From Moritella yayanosii (lineage in GTDB: Bacteria > Pseudomonadota > Gammaproteobacteria > Enterobacterales > Moritellaceae): a stretch of DNA of 64,000 nucleotides. The translations under genes were made by a program, and so were the position numbers. Location of the stretch: assembly GCF_900465055.1 (NCBI RefSeq), contig NZ_LS483250.1, positions 558,001-622,000 of the forward strand, given 5' to 3'. This document shows, in pieces, positions 17,065 to 25,029 of this stretch (position 1 is the first letter of the stretch; every line of letters begins with the position of its first letter). The notes beneath the pieces are model-generated. The model saw nothing but the letters and a program-made list of their open reading frames with translations, had not been told where the DNA came from and ran no database searches.

Positions 17065-17829
17065 CTATTTGATGCCGACGTAAATTGAAATGGGGTAGTT
17101 GTAATGGACATTGCCTTTAATCAGTTCGGGGTTAAAGCCTGTGTTATTAATATCCACATCATCGGTAATCAGTTTCCTGATGCTAATTTTGCCATCAGGG
17201 GTAGGGAATGACGCTTGTAATTGTTGCTCAAGTTCGACATTAACTGTGTATTCTGATTTACGACAATCCTTAAGGTTACTTTGTGTAAATAATCGATTGA
17301 ACTCATCTATTGATAGTGCGTGAACGTGGGAAGAGTCTCTTAATCGTTCAATATGATTAAATGTTACTGAGTATTTTGATTGAATAGCTACATCGGCAAC
17401 CAACACACATCCTTTGGGTTTACACACTCGGATCATCTCTGACAAAACTTGCTCTGGTTTCAGGAAATGATGAAAGCTATAACGGGTGATCACTGTATCA
17501 AAACTATCATCCTCGTAGGGTAACGTCATTGCGTCCCCTTCACGAAACGACATATTAGCTACGTTATGGGCTAGGGCTTGTTGTTTGGCTTGATCAAGCA
17601 TTGCGGGTGTCAAATCTAAACATTCAACATGATTAGCCACTTTGGCAAAAGCAGTAGCGACAAGACCTGGTCCCGACGCGACATCAAGCACCGTATCTTT
17701 TTCATTTACGGCTGACATTTTAATCAGTAAATCTACTGAATCTAAATGACCTGATAATTTAGTGAAGGGGACAGCTTGTTGGGTAAATTGTGATATGACC
17801 TCGTTATTGTGTTTCGTACTTTGTTCCAT
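17065..17829 (-). CDS. Class I SAM-dependent methyltransferase (UbiE-like)
   Basis: A soluble methyltransferase of 254 residues. It has VLDVASGPGLVATAFA near 48-63 (motif I), LDLTPAMLDQAKQQA near 72-86, EGDAMTLPYEDDSFDTVITRYSFHH near 98-122 and VCKPKGCVLVADVA near 135-148, the usual order of a Methyltransf_11 domain. The C-terminal third is variable and unassigned. It starts 69 bases from, and diverges from, an AraC gene, so that regulator may control it. The substrate is unknown; I see no ubiquinone-synthesis context. Confidence 0.8.
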   Translation of the reverse strand: MEQSTKHNNEVISQFTQQAVPFTKLSGHLDSVDLLIKMSAVNEKDTVLDVASGPGLVATAFAKVANHVECLDLTPAMLDQAKQQALAHNVANMSFREGDAMTLPYEDDSFDTVITRYSFHHFLKPEQVLSEMIRVCKPKGCVLVADVAIQSKYSVTFNHIERLRDSSHVHALSIDEFNRLFTQSNLKDCRKSEYTVNVELEQQLQASFPTPDGKISIRKLITDDVDINNTGFNPELIKGNVHYNYPISIYVGIK

Positions 17830-17898
17830 TTCTATAACGCCTTGAATAAATAATGAACTGTTATTATAATCGGATGAAACTGACTTACTTTCGATATT

Positions 17899-18696
17899 AT
17901 GACAACATATAGTGATTTACTGACAAAGATAGAACCGATTGATTTAGGTTACATTATTGATTCTGATAAGCCTGTACTGCCGTATTGGAAACAAGTGACG
18001 AATGCCATGTGTTCAACGCCACATTGCCATCCTCGCGGGCAGTTTATTTTTTCGGTCAGGGGAATTACACGTGTTGTTACTGATGACGGCATCTTTTTGA
18101 TCCCGCCCTCACAAGCATTTTGGTGTCCACCGAATGTGACTCATGAATTGGTGTTTTCAGGTGCAGTGGACATTGCTAATTTATTTATTGACCCTGCATG
18201 GGTTTATTCCTTACCACTGCATCCACAGATTTTTAATGTTTCCGCTTTAGTTAATTATCTTGTTAAGCGATCAATGCAAATGGGTTGTGATTATAAGCCT
18301 AATGGAAAAGAGTATCGTTTGATGCTTGTTCTTCTTGATGAAATCTCAGTACTAGACAAATCGTTATTGGCATTACCATGGTCAAACAGAGATAAGCTGA
18401 ATGCTATTCTATGTCTGTTGGTTAAAGAACCCTGTAATATTGACACGATTGACCAGTGGGCCGAATCGATACATGTTAGTCCAAGAACATTGGCCAGAAT
18501 GTTTCAAAAAGAGCTGGGGATGACATTCACTGAATGGCGAATGCGAATAAGACTATTTTATGCCATTGAGCAATTACATGCTGGAAAATCGGTAACATAT
18601 ATCGCACTCGAATTAGGATATAGCACACCGAGTGCTTTTATCGCCGCCTTTCGTAAAATAATGGGTAAATCACCATTAGAATATATTACTGTTTAA
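17899..18696 (+). CDS. AraC-family regulator with cupin sensor domain
   Basis: A 265-residue regulator. The N-terminal half is a cupin-like sensor (CHPRGQFIFSVRGITRVV near 38-55, then LIPPSQAFWCPPNVTHEL). The C-terminal half is the AraC DNA-binding domain with VSPRTLARMFQKELGMTF near 193-210 and IALELGYSTPSAFIAAFRKIMG near 235-256. The layout resembles NimR-type regulators. It is divergent from the methyltransferase gene, 69 bases apart, which makes that gene its likely target. The ligand is unknown. Confidence 0.85.
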   Translation: MTTYSDLLTKIEPIDLGYIIDSDKPVLPYWKQVTNAMCSTPHCHPRGQFIFSVRGITRVVTDDGIFLIPPSQAFWCPPNVTHELVFSGAVDIANLFIDPAWVYSLPLHPQIFNVSALVNYLVKRSMQMGCDYKPNGKEYRLMLVLLDEISVLDKSLLALPWSNRDKLNAILCLLVKEPCNIDTIDQWAESIHVSPRTLARMFQKELGMTFTEWRMRIRLFYAIEQLHAGKSVTYIALELGYSTPSAFIAAFRKIMGKSPLEYITV

Positions 18697-18789
18697 GGTT
18701 TTACATGTTTTTACATGCAATACTTGGGATGATACTTATCTTTTATGCATACATTAATCACTATTTATCCTTCTGCTTTATTGCACAAA

Positions 18790-18804
18790 TGAGAATTATT
18801 CTTA
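18790..18804 (+). promoter_or_regulatory. Fur-box-like site
   Basis: TGAGAATTATTCTTA matches the 7-1-7 Fur consensus TGATAATNATTATCA at 11 of 14 informative positions. It lies 52 bases upstream of the AraC gene that precedes the siderophore receptor. Confidence 0.6.
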
Positions 18805-18855
18805 TAATGGACGATTTAAATTCTCTTACTCTCTCGGTTATTTACCAAAGGTATT

Positions 18856-19803
18856 GTGTGTACGATGCAGAAAGAAAATAAAAAACAAGTTAACCGTTTT
18901 ACCCGCATCGGAAAGTTGTTGGATTTTATCAATGAAAATATAGATCAACCGTTATCCGTTGAACAACTGGCGGATAAAAGTTGTTGGTCACGTTGGCAAT
19001 TACAGCGCGTATTTCATCATGAAACGGGGCTGAATCTTGCGCAGTATGTGCGAGAGTTAAAATTGAGTTTAGCGGCAGAGCAATTATTAGGCAGTAAAAG
19101 TCGGGTTGTTGATATTGCGTTGGCATTAGGTTTTAGCTCTGAAGCTAGCTTTAGTCGTACGTTTAAAAATATGTTTTCACATTCGCCGATGGCATACCGA
19201 CGACGCGGTAAGCGCCTTGGTCTACGCACACCAATTAAGCTCTGTTCTCGGGTGTTAGATAGCTTTGATCTAGAGGCCAGATTATTACAAATCCGTATTG
19301 AAACCCGTCCAGAATTTACGCTTTACTGCACATCTGGCATTATTTCAGGGTTGTTTTCATTAAGACCTAACTATCAGCAGCAAGTCCCGCTCATTTGGTC
19401 TGAATTTGTCAAAAACTTGCCTGAAGCTGAAATGCTGTCCGTGTTGAGTGAAAGCTCATCACTGGCTGCGGATATAGAGTTGATTGGTGTTGTCGGAGTG
19501 ATTAAAGCTAATGATGATATAGATGCGATCCCTTATTGGGCGGGCAGTACTGCGAGTACTTTACTCGGCACCACGTCATTAGATACTATAGACGTACCTG
19601 CACAAGAGTACGCTGTTATTCCATTTAAAGGACCGATTAAACAATTAGAACAAGTACTTGTTTGGTTGTTTTCACATTGGATACCGGATTCAAATTATAA
19701 CAGTGTTGACGGTTATGAATTGGAGATCTATCCGATAAATTATGACCCAGAGGACTCATCTTCTTACATGGAATATTGGTTACCAATCGAACCTCGAAGC
19801 TAA
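18856..19803 (+). CDS. AraC/Rob-type regulator with C-terminal effector domain
   Basis: A 315-residue regulator. The order is reversed compared with most AraC proteins: the DNA-binding domain is N-terminal (residues ~17-120, with SRWQLQRVFHHETGLNLAQY and IALALGFSSEASFSRTFKNMF), and residues ~150-315 form a GyrI/Rob-like ligand-binding domain ending EYWLPIE. GTG 18856 or ATG 18865 may be the start; neither has a clear ribosome-binding site. A Fur-like box lies just upstream and the next gene is a siderophore receptor with its own Fur box 72 bases after this stop, so the regulator probably senses iron chelates or activates the receptor. That role is inference. Confidence 0.8.
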   Translation: MCTMQKENKKQVNRFTRIGKLLDFINENIDQPLSVEQLADKSCWSRWQLQRVFHHETGLNLAQYVRELKLSLAAEQLLGSKSRVVDIALALGFSSEASFSRTFKNMFSHSPMAYRRRGKRLGLRTPIKLCSRVLDSFDLEARLLQIRIETRPEFTLYCTSGIISGLFSLRPNYQQQVPLIWSEFVKNLPEAEMLSVLSESSSLAADIELIGVVGVIKANDDIDAIPYWAGSTASTLLGTTSLDTIDVPAQEYAVIPFKGPIKQLEQVLVWLFSHWIPDSNYNSVDGYELEIYPINYDPEDSSSYMEYWLPIEPRS

Positions 19804-19874
19804 AATAATTTGAACTTTTTGATTATTGCACCAAATTGTTAATTTTTTCTCTAAATCTCCCTATACAATGCGAA

Positions 19875-19889
19875 CGATAATAATTATCA
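19875..19889 (+). promoter_or_regulatory. Fur box of the siderophore receptor gene
   Basis: CGATAATAATTATCA differs from the 7-1-7 Fur consensus only at its first base. It ends 28 bases before the receptor ATG at 19918, a position expected to block RNA polymerase when iron is plentiful. Confidence 0.85.
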
Positions 19890-19917
19890 TTTGCATGAAT
19901 TGAGATTTGGAGTCCGA

Positions 19918-22041
19918 ATGTTATACCAACCTATTCGTATATTATCCCCAGTGGCCTTTGCCATTATTTGCGCTTTATCGAGTTCAGCTTTTGCTGAGCA
20001 GCCTATTATAGATAGTACTGAAGAACAAATGACTGTCTTTGGTAAAGCTTATCGAAATACCGCGACCAAAACGACGTTAGCGCCTATGGATACACCTCAA
20101 GCTATCTCGAATGTTGATCGAGAAACGCTTGATTTACGAGGGGTGAAGTCGGTAGCCGAAGCACTACGTTATGTACCCGCAGTGAATACTGAACTAAGGG
20201 GTGGCGCGGTTTCTCGATTAGATTTATTTAATATTCGCGGTTTTATTAACTATCAGAATTTTTACGATGGTTTGCCGCTGATGTTTAATGGCTGGAATCT
20301 ACAGCCACAAATTGATTCAATTGCACTTGAACAAGTCGAAGTGTTTAAGGGACCAACGTCGGTATTATACGGAAACATCCCACCGGGCGGCATGGTTAAT
20401 CTTATTGCTAAATCGCCACAACAAGAACAGAGTACGGATGTGACGGTGACGGCTGGGAACTTTGATCGTAAAGAATTATCTATTGATTCAACCGGGCAGA
20501 TAGCTGATTCAAATCTGTCTTATCGTGTAGTTGCTTTAGTGCGTAAGAAAGAGGGACAAGCAGATACCTCTGAAGAAGAGCGTTATGTATTGGCGCCATC
20601 TTTAGATTGGCAGTTGTCTGATAAGACGCTCGTTAATTTTAATGTTTATTACCAAAATGATCCATCAGCAGGTATTTACACGTCAGTACCTGGGGCAGGG
20701 AGTGTTTTATCAAATCCTAACGGGAAGCTTGATTCAAGTATCTTTACTGGTGATGAAAATTGGAATACCTACGAGCGTGAAGTATTGATGCTCGGTTATA
20801 AAATTAACCACGAATTTAATGCTGACTGGCGCTTCTTGATGAATGCGCGTTACATGAATGCGGATGCTTACCAAGAAAATACCTATAACACTGCGCTGCA
20901 GAGCGATATGCGTACCGTTGGCCGTAATGCGTATCTTACCGATGAGAAATCACAAAGCTTTGTTATAGATAATCAAATTTCAGGTCGTTTCAATACAGGC
21001 GTACTCGAACATAACGTACTGTTAGGGTTTGATTATCAGCAACTCGATTCACGTATTATTTACAAAGATGCTAGTGCGCCATCGATTGATGTGTTTAACC
21101 CTAATCATCAACAAATTGACGGTAGCTCGCTTAATTTCACCTACACCACCGATTTTGATCTAGAAAGTCGTCAAGTCGGCATTTATGTGCAAGACCAGTT
21201 ATTATTGGGTAATTGGATTGTGATCGCTGGTGGCCGTTATGATGAATATGAACAAACATCAACAGACCATGCTTCAGGGGCTGATACTGCTGCAGCCATT
21301 AAACAAGATAACTTTGCTTTCCGTTTAGGCGGTTTATATAACTTTGATAATGGCTTAGCACCTTATGTTAGCTATGCACAGAGCTTTGAGCCTGTAGTGG
21401 GGAATGATCGTCATGGGAATGCGTTTGTACCATCGACGGGTGAACAGTGGGAAGCTGGTCTGAAGTATGAATCTGCAGATATGAGTAAAACGTTTGTTAT
21501 TTCACTGTTTAACATTACCAAGAAGAATGATTTAACACGCGATCCGACCGGCACACCATATGACAAAGTTCAAACGGGTGAAACGCAATCTAAAGGCGTC
21601 GAAGTCGAAGCGAATCTAATGCTAACCGACAATCTAGATCTGGCGACAAGTTATACCTATATGGACATGAAAGTGACCGAGGATAATACCGGGTTGGAAG
21701 GTAAAACGCCGATTTGGGTTCCCAAGCATGCTGCGAATGCGTGGTTGAATTATTATATTTATAACGGTATGCCAGCAGGCACGACCATAGGTACGGGTAT
21801 CCGTTATGTCGGTGAAACTCAGATCGATGCGATGAATAGCGATCAAGTACCTGATTACACGCTCGTTGATATGTCAGTTGCGTATGATCTGTCTTATTTA
21901 AGCGACAGTTTAGATGGTTCAAGTATTTCTGTGGTTGCGAGTAACTTGTTTGGTACGGAATATTATTCTTGTTATGACACCAATAACTGTTGGTTTGGTG
22001 CCGAACGTAGTATCACTGCTAATGTTAAATTTAACTTTTAA
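19918..22041 (+). CDS. TonB-dependent siderophore receptor
   Basis: An outer-membrane receptor that imports a ferric siderophore with TonB energy. I start it at ATG 19918 (after TTTGGAG), not at the upstream TTG, because the latter would abut the Fur box and add residues before the signal peptide. The 707-residue product begins with a signal peptide ending SSSAFA. Next come a TonB-box-like EEQMTVFG, the plug domain (TPQAISNVDRETLDLRGVKS, then LEQVEVFKGPTSVLYGNIPPGG) and a C-terminal beta-barrel ending in NVKFNF. It resembles the ferrichrome/ferrioxamine class. The substrate cannot be named. A remnant of a siderophore-reductase gene follows, so the original uptake locus has partly decayed. Confidence 0.9.
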   Translation: MLYQPIRILSPVAFAIICALSSSAFAEQPIIDSTEEQMTVFGKAYRNTATKTTLAPMDTPQAISNVDRETLDLRGVKSVAEALRYVPAVNTELRGGAVSRLDLFNIRGFINYQNFYDGLPLMFNGWNLQPQIDSIALEQVEVFKGPTSVLYGNIPPGGMVNLIAKSPQQEQSTDVTVTAGNFDRKELSIDSTGQIADSNLSYRVVALVRKKEGQADTSEEERYVLAPSLDWQLSDKTLVNFNVYYQNDPSAGIYTSVPGAGSVLSNPNGKLDSSIFTGDENWNTYEREVLMLGYKINHEFNADWRFLMNARYMNADAYQENTYNTALQSDMRTVGRNAYLTDEKSQSFVIDNQISGRFNTGVLEHNVLLGFDYQQLDSRIIYKDASAPSIDVFNPNHQQIDGSSLNFTYTTDFDLESRQVGIYVQDQLLLGNWIVIAGGRYDEYEQTSTDHASGADTAAAIKQDNFAFRLGGLYNFDNGLAPYVSYAQSFEPVVGNDRHGNAFVPSTGEQWEAGLKYESADMSKTFVISLFNITKKNDLTRDPTGTPYDKVQTGETQSKGVEVEANLMLTDNLDLATSYTYMDMKVTEDNTGLEGKTPIWVPKHAANAWLNYYIYNGMPAGTTIGTGIRYVGETQIDAMNSDQVPDYTLVDMSVAYDLSYLSDSLDGSSISVVASNLFGTEYYSCYDTNNCWFGAERSITANVKFNF

Positions 22042-22202
22042 TCGTTAATTTAATTTAATTTCAATAGGACCAGGTGTCATACCTGGACAATTTATGCCTC
22101 TAGATAAGGATGCGAATATGCAGGCTAAGCATTATGCGCAATTTTTTCAAACCGCTGCACGATAGTCAGGTTGCGATTAAGTAACTGTATAATTATTGGT
22201 AA

Positions 22203-22328
22203 ATGCAACATCCAGAGGCGAGTGCTTCGTATTGGTTAACACGGGGTTGGACTATGTTGATATGGCAACCGTTATACCTCGCATTTATTTTCTTATTGAT
22301 TAAAGGCCGATTAAATATCTGGGGTTAA
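22203..22328 (+). pseudogene. Remnant of a siderophore ferric-iron reductase gene
   Basis: A 41-residue frame reads HPEASASYWLTRGWTMLIWQ, then PLYLAFIFLL and stops. This resembles a conserved segment of the FhuF-like siderophore reductases (AHA_1954 family), genes that usually adjoin TonB-dependent receptors. The upstream DNA (22118-22200) has related-looking fragments broken by stops. The C-terminal iron-sulfur cysteines are absent. Identification from a short segment is tentative. Confidence 0.4.
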
Positions 22329-22449
22329 ATGAACAGGTATTATCTTCAACTTATATTAATCTGATTTGTTGATGATTATATATTGAATAACAATCCCTTA
22401 GCGTGTAATTTTGATATAAACGAGCAGCTAGCGTGACTAAGGGGATGTC

Positions 22450-22551
22450 ATGATAATAAGAAAAGCCAAACATAATGATATTGATGGGATCAGCCAGTTA
22501 ATCACACCATTTGTCATTAAATATATGCCGATGGAATTGACGGTAGTTTAA
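22450..22551 (+). pseudogene. N-terminal fragment of a GNAT acetyltransferase gene
   Basis: MIIRKAKHNDIDGISQLI followed by TPFVIKY is the classic beginning of an N-acetyltransferase (GNAT) domain. The frame stops after 33 residues and no acetyl-CoA-binding motif follows. It is a relic. Confidence 0.5.
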
Positions 22552-22679
22552 AAGTCGCGATGCAATTACCGAGTACAATTTGGGTGATCGTCGTGTGGGA
22601 TGAGCTAGAATTTTGTCTTGTGCTCATGAATTAACTGAATTTCACACTCTAATTTTAGATGTTATCAGTTTATTGATGT

Positions 22680-22694
22680 ATATAATGATTATCA
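22680..22694 (+). promoter_or_regulatory. Fur-box-like site upstream of the RND operon
   Basis: ATATAATGATTATCA matches the Fur 7-1-7 consensus at 12 of 14 informative positions. It lies about 170 bases upstream of the first adaptor gene of the RND pump, with no intact gene in between. Confidence 0.5.
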
Positions 22695-22744
22695 CTTTTA
22701 ATATTAATTATTTTATTGAATGATGTGTTCTTATCGTTGTCATA

Positions 22745-22766
22745 AATGACTTGTATATAAGTCATT
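22745..22766. promoter_or_regulatory. Palindrome upstream of the RND operon, possible operator
   Basis: AATGACTT (22745-22752) and AAGTCATT (22759-22766) are perfect inverted copies around GTATAT. A site like this, 100 bases before a drug-pump operon, is typical for a dimeric repressor. No dedicated repressor gene is adjacent. Confidence 0.4.
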
Positions 22767-22865
22767 GTAAATACTATTTTAAAGGCTATAGTTTATGATG
22801 ACAACTTGACGGGTTTAAAAGAAATATTAATTGTTAAGTAAACAGCACATTATTAGGGTGATTAT

Positions 22866-23900
22866 ATGAAGGGAATTATAGCGACCACAGTTGTTGCTGG
22901 CCTGTTACTTTCTGGCTGCAGTGAAAAACAGGTTGTAATACCTGAACCGGACTCACGGCCTGTTAAATTGCAAACCGTCGATGTTGGTATTAAAGATACA
23001 TTTCGAACCTTTCCAGGTATTGTCGAAGCTGATGATAAAGCGGTACTTGGATTTCGTGTTTCGGGTGTTCTATCATCGATGGATGTTAGACCTGGCGAGA
23101 ATGTTGTAAAAGGGCAAACGCTTGCGAGTTTGAACCAAGATGAGTTTTTGCTACAAGTCGAACAAGCACAAGCAAATTATGAGCTGGCCTCAGTCCAGTT
23201 TAAGCGTGATGCTAAATTACGTAAAACCAATGTTGTTTCTGAATTAGCATACGATATTTCTAAGGCTAAGCGCAACCAAGCGCAAGCGACGTTGAGTAAA
23301 CAAGAATCCAACCTCGGTTATGCGACCTTGGTCGCGCCCTATGACGGTACATTATCATTATCGTTAAAAGAAAATTATGAATATGTCATGGCAAAAGAAC
23401 CTGTAGTGCATATTCAGCGGGCGGGTATTATCAATGTCACCTTCCAGCTGCCTGAACAGCTGCTTGCACGTTTTAATAATGAATATAGTCGTCGCCCGAC
23501 CGTTATTTTCGATACTCTCCCTGGCGAAGAATTTCCTGCTCAATTTAAAGAAATTGATATCGAAGCCAACCCGACAAATTCCAGCTATAAAGTCACCCTG
23601 TTTATGGACCGACCTGAAGGTAAAAATATTCTACCGGGGATGGCGGGTGCAGTCCGTATTGCGCTTCCTAAAGGTAGTGCTGGTGCGATTTCCTCGCAAG
23701 CATTAATGCGAAAGGGTGACTCCATTTTTGTATGGCAGGTTGATGATCAAGGTATTGTACACAAGCGAGAAATCGAGTTAGATGAAAAAGGACGTGTAAC
23801 GAAAGGCTTAAATGATGGTGATAATATTGCTATTTCTGGCGTGAGCGAGTTGCGAGAAGGTCAGAAAGTACGATCTTGGGTCAAGGAGCGGGGACTGTAA
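22866..23900 (+). CDS. RND efflux adaptor (membrane-fusion lipoprotein) 1
   Basis: A periplasmic adaptor that links an inner-membrane RND pump to an outer-membrane channel. The 344-residue product has a lipobox LLLSGC (Cys18), so it should be a lipoprotein anchored in the inner membrane. The halves of the lipoyl domain are GFRVSGVLSSMDVRPGENVVKGQ near 59-81 and TLVAPYDGTLSL near 154-165, separated by a coiled-coil hairpin. It is first of three genes: the second adaptor starts two bases after this stop, and the pump gene overlaps that one's end. Two different adaptors with one pump is the TriABC layout of Pseudomonas aeruginosa. No outer-membrane channel gene is present. Confidence 0.85.
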   Translation: MKGIIATTVVAGLLLSGCSEKQVVIPEPDSRPVKLQTVDVGIKDTFRTFPGIVEADDKAVLGFRVSGVLSSMDVRPGENVVKGQTLASLNQDEFLLQVEQAQANYELASVQFKRDAKLRKTNVVSELAYDISKAKRNQAQATLSKQESNLGYATLVAPYDGTLSLSLKENYEYVMAKEPVVHIQRAGIINVTFQLPEQLLARFNNEYSRRPTVIFDTLPGEEFPAQFKEIDIEANPTNSSYKVTLFMDRPEGKNILPGMAGAVRIALPKGSAGAISSQALMRKGDSIFVWQVDDQGIVHKREIELDEKGRVTKGLNDGDNIAISGVSELREGQKVRSWVKERGL

Positions 23901-23901
23901 T

Positions 23902-25029
23902 ATGAACAAATTATCTTCGATTGTTATTGCACTTAGTGCGATAACAATATTGCAAGGTTGTGAAAACCCGATCATAGAGCCAAGACAAAAAATACAGTTA
24001 GTTAAGGTTGAGACCGTGCTACTAGCCGCAGAAACTGCGAGGTTATCGTTTCCAGCAGTGGCTGTTGCAGCAGATAAATCAAGCTTGTCTTTCCGGTTAC
24101 AAGGTGAGATCACATCGGTGACGGTTGGCCCAGGTGATCGCGTGACTAAGGGGCAAATACTCGCTCAAATTGATCCGACTTATTACCGCTTAGAAGTGGA
24201 TGACGCAAAAGCTGAATATGCCATTGCTGATAGTCAATATCGTCGCTCGGCAAAATTGGTTGATCAAGGTTATATCGCCCCCTCTCAATTTGATGAGCTC
24301 AAAGCGCAACGTCGTATTGCTAAAGCAAGGCTGGATATTGCCAAACTGAATTTAAGTTTTACTGAATTGAAAGCGCCCTTTTCAGGTGTTATTTCGTATG
24401 TGCCAATACAACAATTTGAAAATGTGCAAGTCGGGCAGCAAGTGATGAATATTTATAGTACGACGACTGTAGATATTCAATTACAAGCACCGGATATTAT
24501 TTATTCGCAAAGTTCTGCTGTTAAAATTGAAACATCAAGGCCCGGCGCGAAAGTCATTACTGCTGATGGTATGGAATACGAAGCTCATTTAAAAGAATTT
24601 ACGACAGAGCCAGACCCTAAGGTGGGATCATTTGTTATCACACTGACGATGCCGATGCCTAAAGATAGACTTATTCTCGATGGCATGGCAGTCGAAGTGC
24701 GTGTTGATGCGCAAAAGCTTAATATTTATAAGATAAACGAACCATTTATTCCACTTGAAGCGATCTTAAACGAAGACGGTGACGATTTGAATGCAACGCA
24801 GAAATTCGTGTGGGTAGTCAACAGTGATAATACGGTGAGTAAACGTCAAGTGGTCACTGATAAAGTGATTAATGAGGGCGTGCGTTTAAGCTCTGGTTTA
24901 GCGGTAGGCGAAAAGGTAGTGGTTGCTGGTGGTAACCGCTTACGTGAAGGTCAATCAGTTAAAATTTTCGATCAATCAATGAATAATTTACAAGACAAGT
25001 CAAACAGCGATAAAGAGGCTGGACAATAA
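23902..25029 (+). CDS. RND efflux adaptor (membrane-fusion lipoprotein) 2
   Basis: The second adaptor of the operon, 375 residues, with lipobox ITILQGC (Cys20). Its lipoyl halves are SFRLQGEITSVTVGPGDRVTKGQ near 57-79 and FTELKAPFSGVISYV near 153-167, with a helical hairpin between (DQGYIAPSQFDELKAQ). The C-terminal membrane-proximal domain ends GNRLREGQSVKIF. It is clearly homologous to adaptor 1 but not a recent copy. The gene is translationally coupled on both sides (two-base gap, one-base overlap), so both adaptors are probably made in similar amounts. They may form mixed hexamers, as known for TriA/TriB. Confidence 0.85.
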   Translation: MNKLSSIVIALSAITILQGCENPIIEPRQKIQLVKVETVLLAAETARLSFPAVAVAADKSSLSFRLQGEITSVTVGPGDRVTKGQILAQIDPTYYRLEVDDAKAEYAIADSQYRRSAKLVDQGYIAPSQFDELKAQRRIAKARLDIAKLNLSFTELKAPFSGVISYVPIQQFENVQVGQQVMNIYSTTTVDIQLQAPDIIYSQSSAVKIETSRPGAKVITADGMEYEAHLKEFTTEPDPKVGSFVITLTMPMPKDRLILDGMAVEVRVDAQKLNIYKINEPFIPLEAILNEDGDDLNATQKFVWVVNSDNTVSKRQVVTDKVINEGVRLSSGLAVGEKVVVAGGNRLREGQSVKIFDQSMNNLQDKSNSDKEAGQ

